This document shows positions 31,801 through 41,639 of a DNA stretch of 64,000 bases, one piece after another. Source of the stretch: Leishmania martiniquensis (lineage: Eukaryota > Euglenozoa > Kinetoplastea > Trypanosomatida > Trypanosomatidae); assembly GCF_017916325.1 (NCBI RefSeq), contig NC_090164.1, forward strand, positions 343,501-407,500, given 5' to 3'. The position numbers were made by a program, and so were the translations under genes. The notes beneath the pieces are model-generated. The model was given only the letters and a program-made list of their open reading frames with translations. It made no database searches and was not told the origin of the DNA. Each line of letters begins with the position of its first letter. Position 1 is the stretch's first letter.

Positions 31801-31863
31801 CCGTGCGTGGTCGTCAGCTGTGTCTGGTGCGATGCCGAGGCCGCGGAGCCGGCCGTCACGTAG
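28828..31863 (+). CDS. Modular coiled-coil protein, paralogue A
   Basis: A 1011-residue protein I do not recognise by name. The N-terminal part has an ordered segment near 62-105, then an LWG motif at 149-151 and an LPAF motif near 178-181. After that comes a series of ~45-residue helical modules, each starting [VI]D-x2-A-R and running into a leucine/glutamate heptad pattern: near 322 (weaker), 423, 570 and 636, with a weaker one near 703. They are linked by Gly/Ser-, Ala/Lys- or Pro-rich linkers of variable length. The C-terminal third is low-complexity. No membrane segment is seen. The next gene has the same N-terminal order of features. A structural cytoskeletal or flagellar role is a guess from architecture. 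The first in-frame ATG is at 28828; only a GTG lies before it. Confidence 0.82.
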   Translation: MDDSCAPSAAALAAPTQVEVKFASDDAAVPSPKALIGTTDEGGRAPRNRESRRIQFLDDGKLFEGHFTVQSRNLKSIIQYLVDRQNEQDVVIGDLQKQVHLLRHRHLKAKQRAAGDGGRLLLANVASGEPSAGHDVGGRVKRIEQFLQLWGVRLADVAELVAEHGDPVITPDAYTSYLVDLPAFRFTRSEARAFTVSASQQPVVNAAAAASDTAARRRNNTPRPETASAGSSSDPDGRYDDRATKAALEKANAALKKAETLLEELRSVSARVPLPPSSKSLRADGSAPDPVKRSTGGGGSDNSGSGGAGGRSGGGDGGGSAVDHEARAEIEELGDYVMRRFQELEAQSIMTAASVARATAAPRVEKVGGSSGNSGGGCGAAAGKAASARPKHAPAKKSAANANSPTREQGPPPAPHMVSADVVDTVAREDAAMSLDLLEELEATMERRFKEVNSVLAKIAVRTVSLAKNNTGGPSSAAEPEKQQQRPGSASSLRSGTSKSRSPHADKRAGKNAEAKPIGEDTAGEVEESRVPASASPMPPSTSKVSRPSKGKSKKIASDLAGPLLPSAGIDHVAREETAALSDRLSDLEEELLQRWQAMDERLCIIGRASMKQAATNPAAGPGGTAVTAVNRAPVVDRKAREDAALSLMRLQQLERELAQLKRQWCSDGGSARPAAGSAEPVTVGNEPQFAMPIVSTGPSVPLRDTYGSKVADLEKEVEQRMADVNQAIAQLRVGTMTLTRDLGAAGLAAEATAGSVPAAALSDLHTLAWMNSSAAPAEGNAILPDQPQTHRSAVASPSASSAQSHLILRAVDEELPPAATECGLPKADSPQPDAALQLLGSFGYRKSSDIDRVSANPVGGTSPGPKRMTVSRLRAPDAPTFGSLLVQRAVVDLPANTTVAAAEEGANAAGRHFSVGSGAAAATTLTADARCEVTAAGKSSYLERHPFSVSPPPGASKGSKRVRMSDVRGESPAPQSSALQHRHETRGHTEPCVVVSCVWCDAEAAEPAVT

Positions 31864-33357
31864 GCCGCACAAATTCATTTGTGAGTGGCCAAAAGCATGG
31901 GGAAGATCACATGGGCTTGTGCGGTTGCGTGAGGCGCTCCCGCGCTGCGGCTTCCCCCTCGTGGGCGATGCATGCATCCCCTCCCCCGCCTTACCCCCTC
32001 GGTGCGCGTGTGTGAGGGGGGTGGGAGGGTCGGTAAGGCCCCGCTGAGAGAGGCCACCAATATACCTCAATGTACAGTAGAGATGCGCCCATCTCTCTCA
32101 CTTCTTATCGTGTGTTTCCGTTGTCATGCGCGTGGGTGACTGTTCTCTCTCTCTTTGCGTCATGTAGGACATCGACACTGGTGTGGTGTGTGCCTCTTCT
32201 TTTGTTCAGGTGGCTGGGCGACGGCATGCGCGGGTGTGCGTGTCCGTGCGCATCTGGCTGAATGGCACACAGAAAAAGAGAGGCTGAAGAGGACGGGGCG
32301 CAGGGACAGTGAAAGGGGCAAGACGACGTGAGCAGAGGGGAGGAAGGGAGAAGGTGCTGGTAGCGTGCGCTGCAGATGTCCGCGGCCGCGCCTTCCCTCC
32401 TCTTCCTCCAGTTTCTACGAGTTTCCGGTGTAGTATTCGTCTCTCGTCTTGTCTCTGTGGCACAGAAGCGATGCGGTCAGTTGGGGGGAGAGAGAGGGGG
32501 GAGAGAGAGGCTGCCGAGAAGCCTCTCTTTAACTGTCTTAGTGCCTCCCCTCTCTCTCATGGCCTCTTTGCTTTGCCTTTTCCTTTGCCTCTGCGCTTCT
32601 CCTCCTGCCTGCGCTGTCCCGCACCCCCGCACACCCCCCTTCATCGGACTCCGCCCACCTCACCCCCGCGCCATCACTTCACCCTTTATTTCGTTACTTC
32701 ATGTACATGCGTGGTTGCAGCATTCTCTTTTTCCACTGCAGTCATTGTCGGCGCCCCTGCTGCTGCTAACGTTCCCGCAGATGACGCTCTCCCCTTCCGC
32801 CCTTTCTTTTCTGTCAAGACGGTGCCGCAATCTTGATGCTGCCACTCTGCGCACACTTGTGTGCGTTCCAACGGGTGTATATGACACTCGCAGCGGCTCT
32901 GACTTGGCCTCTGAAAAGGAGGCGGAGCAGAGTCGAAAAGGTGAGAAAGAAAAACAGTAAAGAGAGGCGGTGCACTCGGGCCAAGAGGACAGCGCACCGA
33001 CAAGCTGGCCCCTGATGAAGGGAAGGTGAGGGGGTAGGGGGCATGCGTAGAGGGACGCATTTGAGGGCGTTCCACAAACGCGCGGTGCTCGCCGTGTCTC
33101 TACGCGATGGACCTCTCTCTCCACCTCTCCTGCGTCATGTGCTATGCTGAACATTTGCTCACCAGCACCCGGCTCGTCCCTATCGCTGGGAGGGGAGGGA
33201 GAGGGCTCGGCAAACGTTGAATGGCCTCTCTCTGGCGGCTGCCGCTACGATACTTCCCGCTTCTCAAGCCCTGCTTGTGATGCCTTCCGTACCGCTTGTT
33301 TCGTCCACACTTTGCCCTCATGTACTTCTCTGCTCGCTCTTTGCCCGTGCTGCTGCT

Positions 33358-33396
33358 GCTCTCTCTCTCTCCCTCTCTCTTCCGCGCGCGCGCGCG
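33358..33396. repeat. (CT)n/(CG)n compound microsatellite
   Basis: A CT-rich dinucleotide run is followed closely by alternating C and G. The CG part could adopt Z-DNA, by general knowledge of such runs. Confidence 0.7.
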
Positions 33397-33664
33397 ACCA
33401 CTCGAGTGTGCATTACTTCTCCAGTGGAGCCCTTTCTCTGCACCCTCTCTCTCCTCCAAAGCGTCTGCACGTCGTCTCCATTGTGTGCATGTGTGCACGA
33501 GTCCAGACCGTGCCTCCTCGTTTCTTCTGCGTTGCATGAGTCGTAGTGAGCACCGAAATAATCCGTCTGCTACTCTGTTAGGTAGAGAGCGTCAGTTGCT
33601 CGTGGCGCTACGAGACACCATCGGAGGAGGAGACTGTCGCCTCGCCGTGTGCTCCTCTGCAGCC

Positions 33665-33725
33665 GCTCTCTTTCCCCTCTGCTTCGTTCCCCGCTTTCGT
33701 TTTTCTGACGCCGCACGTTCGACAG
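33665..33725 (+). promoter_or_regulatory. Predicted trans-splice acceptor for the 33987 gene
   Basis: A T/C-rich tract at 33665-33706 precedes AG 33724-33725. If used, both candidate ATGs of the next gene (33870 and 33987) would be in the mRNA. Confidence 0.35.
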
Positions 33726-33986
33726 AGACGTGACACAAGAGCTGCCGCGCCGGACTCCTGCGTAAGTGTGAGAGAGAGGGTCCCGTGCCTTCTCTAATCT
33801 TCTTGCGTCAAGACTCAGTGCAGTCGACCACACACGCACGCGTGCAGGCGAACCACCCGCCACCGGTGAATGCACGTGCGCCTGCGCAGCACACCTCCAC
33901 CCCTATTCCTCTTCGGCCGCAGCAAGCCCCTCTACCTCTCGTTCCACCCGCTCTCTGCGTACACGTTCACGCACCTCCACGCAATA

Positions 33987-35846
33987 ATGCCGATTATTAC
34001 CGATGTGGCGAGCGTGCCAGACATCATCGAAGCACAACTCACGCTGAGCTACAGCCGTCTGACCGATGTCATACGCGTCATCGTGGAGCAGGGCAACAAC
34101 CATGAGGACGACATTGATGAGATTCGCGATCGCCTAGGGAAACTGGCGCAGGAGAACAGTGATCTGCGTGCCGAGATCGATGCTCTCAAGCGGGCGAAAG
34201 GGCCCAACGAGGACGTGGCGGCCGCGCTCGAAGATCTCAAGTTGACGTTGTGTGAGCTCTCAGATAAACTTGAGGCCAATGCAGAGAGTATCGCAGCCAA
34301 CGACGAGGCGAACAAGGCGCAGGTCGCTGCTGTGGAGAAGCGTATGAGCGAGCAGCAGGTCGCCGCAAAGGCCACCTTGGATCGGCATGCCGAGGAGCTA
34401 GGGAAACGCTTGTCCACTGTCGAGAAGTTGTTTTGTCCACTGCAGGCCTTTGCCGACCTCTGGGGTGCCGAGCCGGAGCAGGTGTTGGAGATGGGCCGGC
34501 GGACCGATAAGCAGGAGATGGAGCACAGCCTTGAGGACCGCACCCGATATATCCTTTCGCTGCCCTCTTTCGCTAAGCTGCAGGAGGAGATGGAGGTGCT
34601 GCGGGCGTTGCTGCAGCACCAGGCTGCGGACGCGCTCGCTGCCAAGACGAGTGAGGAGGCGCGGAAAAGCCGTACGTCCTCGTACGTGGCTGTAATGGCC
34701 GCATCGGCCGAGGGGGCGGATCACTCGGGCGAGATCAAGACCCTCACTCACGCGCTGCGCTCACTAGAGCAGGACGTGGAGGCCGTGCAGCAGCAGCGGT
34801 TACCGCCATTGGAGTCTGCGGTGCGCGGACTGCAGGGACGTGCCAGCTCAGAGAAACGCATCAGCGGCACGGAGAAAGACTTGAGCCGCTTGCACGGCCA
34901 AGTCACGCAGCTCGAGGCCCGTCTCAACTTACTGCTCGGCCAGAGCGAAGAGGCAAAGGAGGGTGTCGTGGATAAGGCTCACCCCGGGCTGGTAGACTTG
35001 GCTCGGCGCGTTTCGCTGCTAGAGGAGATGGTGGAGGGGCTGCCGCGTCGCAAGAGCTCCACGCCAGCCTCTGCCAGCTCAGTAGCTCGAGGTGAGATGG
35101 AGAGTGCGGATGGGGCTGCCGCAACGGTGCCGGCGCGTCCTTCATCGCGCACCCGTGGAAGTCTCCCTGCCGCCGGACGTCCGCCTTCGGGTCGCTTGGG
35201 CAGCAGTGGTGTGCTGCCGGCGCTTTCCAAGGAGGCCCCAAACAGCAGCAGCACCGTGACTGAGGGCGGTGTAATGTCCCCACCCACTCGCCGTGCGTCC
35301 TCCTTGGCGCGCAGCTCCAACTCAAACGACCTTGGACAGCCGACGGTTGAGGTGCTACGCCGACAAGAGGCATCGCAGCCCAGCGTCGCCGGCGATGGCA
35401 AGCGTGTTTCGGTGGCGGTAGAGTCGGATGAAGGCCTGCGGCGCCGCGTAGTACAATTAGAGGACAAGGCCTCTATTCTAGAGGTGAAGAAGGCGGACCG
35501 GAAGGAACTGCTTGCGCTGGAAGAGGCGCTGCGCAACGTCATTGAAAGCTCACAGCAGCTAAATGAGCAGCATCAGCAACTACCGCTATCGCAGCAGGCT
35601 CTGGCCTCGAACTCGCCCTACAACTCACCGCCGCTGGCTCCACAGCGTCTTGCTTCTGCAAGTGGACGGTGCACTGTGACCGACTACGCAGTAAATCAGC
35701 AGCGTGGAGACAGCTTTAATAATGTGACCTCTGCGGCGGCAGCGCTGGGTCGTCCAATGTTCGTCGGCTCGTCGTCGGTGTACCTGCGCGATGGAGCAAA
35801 GCTCACAAACGCCACGGTGTCGCCGACGAAGACGTATCGGCAGTGA
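33987..35846 (+). CDS. Coiled-coil protein, paralogue B
   Basis: A 619-residue coiled-coil protein. The N-terminus (about 13-55) has an ordered segment resembling residues 62-105 of the previous gene. A coiled coil follows (about 40-150), then LWG at 158-160 and LPSF near 191-194, in the same order and at a similar distance as in paralogue A. More coiled coil follows (about 195-370), then a Ser/Pro-rich linker (about 370-490), a short coiled coil (about 495-540) and a disordered tail. There is no membrane segment. An upstream in-frame ATG at 33870 would add 39 residues that read like translated UTR, so 33987 is preferred. I infer an ancient tandem duplication with the 28828 gene. Function is unknown; a cytoskeletal role is plausible. 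Confidence 0.85.
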   Translation: MPIITDVASVPDIIEAQLTLSYSRLTDVIRVIVEQGNNHEDDIDEIRDRLGKLAQENSDLRAEIDALKRAKGPNEDVAAALEDLKLTLCELSDKLEANAESIAANDEANKAQVAAVEKRMSEQQVAAKATLDRHAEELGKRLSTVEKLFCPLQAFADLWGAEPEQVLEMGRRTDKQEMEHSLEDRTRYILSLPSFAKLQEEMEVLRALLQHQAADALAAKTSEEARKSRTSSYVAVMAASAEGADHSGEIKTLTHALRSLEQDVEAVQQQRLPPLESAVRGLQGRASSEKRISGTEKDLSRLHGQVTQLEARLNLLLGQSEEAKEGVVDKAHPGLVDLARRVSLLEEMVEGLPRRKSSTPASASSVARGEMESADGAAATVPARPSSRTRGSLPAAGRPPSGRLGSSGVLPALSKEAPNSSSTVTEGGVMSPPTRRASSLARSSNSNDLGQPTVEVLRRQEASQPSVAGDGKRVSVAVESDEGLRRRVVQLEDKASILEVKKADRKELLALEEALRNVIESSQQLNEQHQQLPLSQQALASNSPYNSPPLAPQRLASASGRCTVTDYAVNQQRGDSFNNVTSAAAALGRPMFVGSSSVYLRDGAKLTNATVSPTKTYRQ

Positions 35847-36732
35847 GGATGGCGCGCCTGTGGAAGGATAAGCGGAGGGACGGATAAGAAATAGCGCCTA
35901 CGTTGATGAGCCGAGACGACCGCCAGTGCAAGCGTTCTTTTTTTTTCGTGAGCCTCGCTCGTCTGCTTATTTGGCGCCTTGCTCGAGTTGGCAGTGGCGT
36001 TGGCAACAAGGGCGTCCTCCGAAGGTTTGGTGCCGGATTGATTGGATTTTTCTTCTCTCTTGACGTCAGAGAATGCGCTTGCGCCAATCTCTCTCTCCGC
36101 GTGTGTGTGCGTGTGCTTCACCGCTGCCACTGGCAGATTTATACAGACGGACGTACGCCAACACACCCGAACACAAAATCTCTGCCTTTGCCACTACCAG
36201 CCGCGCCCTCCCCCCATGCCCCTCCTCACTCACTGACACACACACACACTGTTTCTCTTCCCCACCCTCTTGGACTGGTACACCTTTCCTAGGAGCGCCC
36301 TTTTGTACTTGATTTTCCGTTCACCCCATGTGTGTGCGTTTCTTCACGGAGCGCGCCATCCTTTACGCGCCGATTTTTTTTTTGTACCTTTACGGATCCC
36401 CTTTCTCTTTCTCATCACCCTCACTTCATCTTTTCTCGCTCACACGCTCATCGAGAGCCGCTTCTTTGCCTCTCGCTTCTTTCCCACAGCCTCATGTTAT
36501 TTTGCTGTCCTCGTGCCTGTCTGTGTGTGCTTGTCTCTCTCTGCGCCCCTGCGTCTCAGCGTCTCTGCGCGTGCGAGGCTGTGTGCGGCCAGCCAACGGA
36601 GCAAAAGAAGCGCTGCCATGCTGAACGTTTCATGCACTTGGACGCTTCCCTCTCATGTACTTTTTGTCCTTCCCTTTAGATCTCTGGCGACGCCACGTAA
36701 CAAGCGCTCACGCGTACACAGTCGGATACCCT

Positions 36733-36767
36733 CCCCTCTCTCCCCTCTCCCCTCTCCCCCTCTCCCC
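36733..36767. repeat. C4-5/TCT tandem repeat
   Basis: Five runs of four or five C separated by TCT or TCTCT. The minus strand could form a G-quadruplex and the plus strand an i-motif. Confidence 0.7.
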
Positions 36768-36862
36768 TTCTTCCACTCACTCCATTATGCCTTTCACATG
36801 TATATAACCGAAAAAAAGGAGCAACAGCGACAGGAGGGCGCGAGTGAAAGGGGAGGAGATTT

Positions 36863-36891
36863 GGGTGCTGGGAGAGGGGGAGGGGGGAGGG
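36863..36891 (+). other. Potential G-quadruplex
   Basis: Five G-runs (3, 3, 5, 6 and 3 bases) with loops of 1-4 bases on the coding strand of the transcription unit. Confidence 0.6.
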
Positions 36892-38280
36892 CGATCAGAC
36901 AAACGCTATTTCGCGACTGGAGGAAAAGGATGACGAGTCGCCCAAGCACGTGTAAGACCTCTGTAGCTACACACTGTGGCAGAAGATGGAGGCAGCGGCT
37001 TGTTGGAGAGTGAGTGGCCACCACGCTGGCAAATACCCCCTTCCTCCCTCAACACGCGAACATACGAACAACGCCCCTCTTCCCCCCTCGATTGCGGGCA
37101 GGTAAAAAGGCTCGTTCCTCTTCTTTTCCTTATTCCCTGTCGCTCTAGCTGCTTCCGCGGTGCCTGCGTGTACAAATGTGGGGTTGGAAAGAGCAAAAAA
37201 AGATGAGGACCAGCAGGCGCAGTCAGCACCTGGTGGGCGGCTTTCCGTCTTCCATCAACTGTTCGAGGGTGACTCCTCCTCCTCTTTTCGCTCGTTGCTC
37301 TGTCTTTCTCTCACCTTTTGACCCCCCTTCCTCCTTCCATACCCTTCTCCCCCCCTCTTACCGTCCCTATCGGCTCCTCCTCTTCACTCCACGCCTTTCT
37401 GTTTATCTCGTATGTACAGGCGTGCGGCGCGGCACGGAGCTCAAACGTCTTTCACCCCCCAACCCGTTTCTCTGTGCCGCTGTGGCGTACGTGCATGTAT
37501 GGTGGATTATGCATGCGAGTGCACGCAGGGCCTCTTCCCTTGTGCATTCGCTGCCTCCGCCGCCCTCCTCCTCTCTCTTCGTGTCTCTCCTCTCGCCATC
37601 CGCTTTCCCACGTTTTCCGCCTCGCACAGACACTTTACGGTCGGTCGATGAACGGCACACGCGGGCGGAACCACGCAAAACGCAAACGCGAAACAAACAA
37701 ATAAACGGAAGCTGACTGGGCAAACTTTGCCGAAGATCCCCATCCCCATTCGCACCTCCACCGGCGGTGCTTTCGCTTTCTTTCTCCTTTGCTCTTGAGA
37801 AGTGGGTGGGGGGGCGAAGGTCACAAACACACGCGCACTCTTACGAGGAGGGAGAGAGGGAGTCCTTGGACGGCTGGGCATCGGGCACTTCGCGGTATCG
37901 CCTCAAATGGGGCAAGAGAGGGCTCATTTTTTTTTCCAACACGACACTGCGGTTTTTGTATCTCTCAGGGCTCATCACGTCGTGCCTTCTCTGTCCTGAT
38001 GCCGTCAAGATGCGTGCGTACTCCGCGTGTAGTGCTCTTTTCCCCTTTCCTCCGTCTTGGTTTGAGCGCGCTGCGCAGGCACGCTGACTCGGCAGCCGTT
38101 TCGCACGAAAAGGCGTCCCTTCTCTCTCTCCTTTGCTGTCTCTCTCTCTCCCTCTCACTATCCTTCTGTTTAGCGTGTGCTGCGAATACTGCCTTAAAGG
38201 CCTATGCGTGTGTGCGTGTCTACGTGAATGTGTGCGAGTCGTCCCCGTACGCGGGTGTGTCTTTCTCGTTTAATCTGCCG

Positions 38281-38335
38281 CCTTCACCGTTTCATTCCCA
38301 CCCTCTCTCCTCTGCTCTGCTTCGCTTCATTCAAG
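38281..38335 (+). promoter_or_regulatory. Predicted trans-splice acceptor for the 38369 gene
   Basis: A T/C-rich tract at 38281-38332 ends at AG 38334-38335, leaving about 33 bases of 5' UTR before the ATG. An earlier AG near 38173 after another tract is an alternative. Confidence 0.4.
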
Positions 38336-38368
38336 GGCTGGTGAGTGAATCAGGGAACCTCTCCCAGC

Positions 38369-38881
38369 ATGACAGGCGTTGCTTACATCGTGCGCTGCCA
38401 GCACTGCGGAGTGGCGCGCAAGTCGTACAATGATCCGCGACGCGGCATCAGCGTCATCGAGTGTAAGCGACCGTGCGGTGACTCGCACTACGATTGGACG
38501 TATATTCAAACAATTCCTGAGAGCGAGGTTTGGCCGCTGCCAAAGATTGAGGAGAACGCCATTCCAGTCTACGTGCGTCCCACGCACCCACCCCAATCGC
38601 CACCATCGTCTTCGGTGCAGGGGAGGTCGACGAGGCGCCCATGCAACGACCTGCCAAAGGACAAAGGGGAGAAACTGCAGTTCTCTAGCGAAGGTCGAGC
38701 GTCGATCGCTCGCCCGACGCCGATACTCGCAGGTTGCAGTGCACACGATGCCTCGTCGTCATCTGGCGATTCGCATATCACCCCTGCGCTACAGAAGGCT
38801 AAGGCCCACCGCCCGAGAGTGACCGCGCCGATAGCGACGCGCCCCAAATCCCGCCAGAAACAGGGATGCCCTCTGCAGTGA
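38369..38881 (+). CDS. Small zinc-ribbon-like hypothetical protein
   Basis: A 170-residue protein. Its first ~60 residues look like a compact domain with cysteines at 10, 13, 32 and 36 (C-x2-C-x18-C-x3-C), a likely zinc-binding ribbon, followed by an aromatic and acidic stretch (HYDWTYIQTIPESEVWPLP). The C-terminal two thirds are Ser/Pro/Arg-rich and look disordered. The in-frame ATG at 38369 places the first Cys pair right at the N-terminus; the frame extends upstream only through a GTG at 38345. I do not recognise a family. Possible roles include nucleic-acid or protein binding, but only zinc binding is suggested by the residues. Confidence 0.7.
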   Translation: MTGVAYIVRCQHCGVARKSYNDPRRGISVIECKRPCGDSHYDWTYIQTIPESEVWPLPKIEENAIPVYVRPTHPPQSPPSSSVQGRSTRRPCNDLPKDKGEKLQFSSEGRASIARPTPILAGCSAHDASSSSGDSHITPALQKAKAHRPRVTAPIATRPKSRQKQGCPLQ

Positions 38882-40508
38882 GACGATTCCACACATCTTT
38901 GCTTCGCCCTCCATACCGGTGTCACTCTCCTCCAGCATTTTCGGAAGGTGCCCTGCGTGCGGTGACGGTTACCTCTTCATCATTCGAGTGGGACGCGACA
39001 GCGATGCTTTCGACAGCAGAAAAATAGCGAAAGAGACGCAAATCTTTGTCCATCGAGCCTTCAGTCGGACGCTGTAGCGCCGCGTCTCCCTCTCTCTCTC
39101 GCTTGCTGCCTGCGTGTGTATGCGTATGTGGCGCCAGCGCAAAGCGAAGAACATCAAGAGCAGAGGAGTGGGGAGTGGGAGAGCACCGCCTCCATGCATC
39201 TCCGATTGATCCAGGCCTCTCTCTTAGGTGACACCCGCCCTATTATCCACCACTGCATCCTGCTATCCGGGGCCATGCCGCTCGTCATAACTGAAGAACG
39301 CTCTGTCTACCAGTGCCTTCTGTTTCTACAGCTGTTTCCACACGTCTCAAGCTCACTCGCAATGATTCTCTCGTTGCGGGCTTGCGACATCAGTTACCTC
39401 ATCCGTTTGCCTTGAGTAGATGGTGAGGAGGAGGTGGTGGTGGGTGGTGGTGGGGGCTTGATACACTCGTGTGTACGCAATAACATCGGCCTCGAGTGCA
39501 CAACGCTGTCACCTTATCTGCTGCACAGACCCGCACATGAGCTGAGGCAGCAGAGAGGACTTCTTATGCTGCTGCTGCTGAGTGTGTGTGTATGTGTGTG
39601 CGAGAGCGGTAAAATCGTGAGGTGTCTTATCTTGCTTCACCGTCCTCTTTTACCTCTTCCCAAAGCAGCGGGGAAGTGAACTCAGGCTCCCTCTCCTCCC
39701 CACTGTGGCCAGCGGCGGGATCGCCCTGGCGTTGGGTCGGAGTACAATAACCAGCAGAACACGCCTGCGCCGCTCCCGATCTGCGCTGTGTGAAGAGTCC
39801 GCAAGAAACAGAGGCTCAGACGCAGCGGTGGATGGCATGGAGAAGGTATTGGATGAGTCATGGTGTGCGCCGCCGCCAGTCTCGCAGCGGCGCTACGCTG
39901 CTCTCGTACAGGCACTCGACTCACGGCGTGAGGATGAGGGGCCGTCGGACACGCCCTAGAAACCTTTCCCCAAGGCGATTCCGCGCACGCAGAAGAGCAG
40001 CGCAGGGCCCTCCTCTCCCCTCTGTGCAGGTGGGCAGCGATGCCTTTTGCCGAGTTGTGTGTGCATGGCGAGGTGCGCAGTGGGAAGGAGCAGCGGGTGC
40101 CGTGCCTTCGGAATCTGTTTGACAGGCGCCCCTCCAACCGTTACCGGCCATCAACGTCCCCCCTCCCTACGACTCGGCTGTGGTATGTGCGAGTATGCCT
40201 CGAGACATTGCCGGCAGCAAACATGGTGGAGTCGAGCGCCGCTTCGAACCCTCTCAGCGGATCGCCTTCTGCAACATTGCCTCACAGAAGAAGAGTTGCC
40301 TCAGTCAGTGATTCCCTATGTGGCTGCGCGACTAGACCGCAGAGGCGTGTGCATGTGAGTGTGTCGATGAGCTCGGGTGCACATCTGAGGGGAAGTCGTG
40401 CTGGACAAGTGTAGAGCCTTGGCGGACCTGATCGCGCCACTGTTCACGACGCCTCTTTCCTCACCTGGCACCGGCGACCGCTCTTTCGCGCTGGAGTGAG
40501 GTGTGTGT

Positions 40509-40526
40509 GGGTGGGGTGGGTGGGGG
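40509..40526 (+). other. Potential G-quadruplex with single-T loops
   Basis: Four G-runs (3, 4, 3 and 5 bases) separated by single T bases. This is a classic strong parallel G-quadruplex pattern, on the sense strand. Confidence 0.75.
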
Positions 40527-40942
40527 CAGCCACGAGGCCTTCTCCGCTCTTCTCGGCGCTCCTTGCGGGCGGAATCCGGATTGGAGCGCACATGGCGAGC
40601 CGCGCGCACGACATCGACAGGCCTCAGCGAATAGGCCCCATCGCATCCACGCTTCCTCTGGCACCTGCCCCAGTATGGCTCCCTCCCTCGCGACACGACA
40701 CTGGGAGGATGGGGCGCAGTGATCTGTCCCCCCCCCCGGCATTTGAGTCAGAGGACTGTGGTCGATAGCCGTTGCGGAGAAGAGGGCCTCGAGGCGCTCG
40801 GAGCATCTCCGTCAGGCCATACCGACGGTGGCTCTTTCTGTCGTTTCTGTGGCATTCGATCCCTTTTCCACGAAGGAGGAGGCGGCAGTGCGCTGATACA
40901 TCGACAGCGCAGCACTCCTCTTCGCCTTCAGTGGTGGCCGCA

Positions 40943-40969
40943 TACACACACACACAACACACACACACG
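40943..40969. repeat. (CA)n microsatellite
   Basis: A CA dinucleotide run with one interruption, in intergenic DNA. Confidence 0.8.
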
Positions 40970-41603
40970 CACAATGGTTATGCGGTTACTGCTGAAATAC
41001 ATGCGCGCATGGCTGACCTTCCATACGCAGTCACGGCTTGGTCCATCAAGCCGGCCGGCTATCAGGAAGGATGCCCGAGCCTCGATTTCGCATGCCAACA
41101 AAAAAACAGAAACAAATAGTCTGACTCGCGACGGAGAAATGGATGGAGGGGATGGGCTGAAGTGTGGCGGGGATCCTGCGGTTAGGGTGCCCTCCCTCAA
41201 CTCCAGTACGAGCCGCCTATGGGTTGAGGGGCCATGCTGTGAGAGCGAGGAGCGCAGGTCCGTCTATCCCCTCCCTATCTCCCTGTGCATGTCCAACACG
41301 TTTGATGACACCGCCCACCGCAGGGCGAAGACTGATGAAACCACTCGCAGCTGAAGAATCGCTTCTCTCGCTTCTTCTCTCGCCTCTTTCACAGGCGCAG
41401 GAGGCAACTGTGGAGAGCACCGGTGTATCGTGCGCCTTCTTGCAGCAACGGCCCTTGCTGCTCCCGTGCCTCCTCTTCCTCTCTCTCCCCCGCCCCCGGC
41501 TCGAGCCTCACACACACACACATCGTTTTTCTCTGCTTGCCCACGAGGCGGGCGCACAGGCGTACACACGCCTATGGTCGGCGAGACACGCGGCAGGCTT
41601 TCG

Positions 41604-41639
41604 CTGCTCCCCTCTCCTTTCCCTTTTCTGCGCTCTCAG
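41604..41639 (+). promoter_or_regulatory. Pyrimidine tract and AG abutting the oxidoreductase start
   Basis: A T/C tract ends at AG 41638-41639, only two bases before ATG 41642. If this AG is used, the 5' UTR would be almost entirely spliced leader. Upstream pyrimidine tracts near 41455-41500 are alternatives. Confidence 0.3.

Larger units (their letters stand above)
31864..33986. other. Intergenic region
   Basis: About 2.1 kb. A GC-rich part at 31864-32060 gives way to TC-rich DNA. A (CT)n run at 33358-33380 is followed by a (CG)n run at 33383-33396. No gene is convincing. Confidence 0.5.
35847..38368. other. Long intergenic region with G4 and C-tract motifs
   Basis: About 2.5 kb, strongly TC-rich, with no convincing gene. 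It holds a C-tract repeat at 36733-36767 and a G-run cluster at 36863-36891. Confidence 0.5.

Noticed and set aside
31864..32060. GC-rich block after paralogue A as a fourth SIDER copy
   Set aside because: No stretch clearly alignable by eye to the three SIDER2-like copies.
33870..33986. Upstream ATG adding 39 residues to coiled-coil paralogue B
   Set aside because: The added residues look like translated UTR and share nothing with paralogue A. It cannot be excluded without the splice-site position.
39682..41119. Overlapping open frames on both strands in the 38882-41641 gap
   Set aside because: High GC content gives chance open frames; none has a convincing start, length and composition together.
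41300..41356. TGATGA and CTGA boxes resembling a C/D snoRNA
   Set aside because: Spacing is too short and the inner boxes overlap; no tandem cluster or terminal stem is evident.
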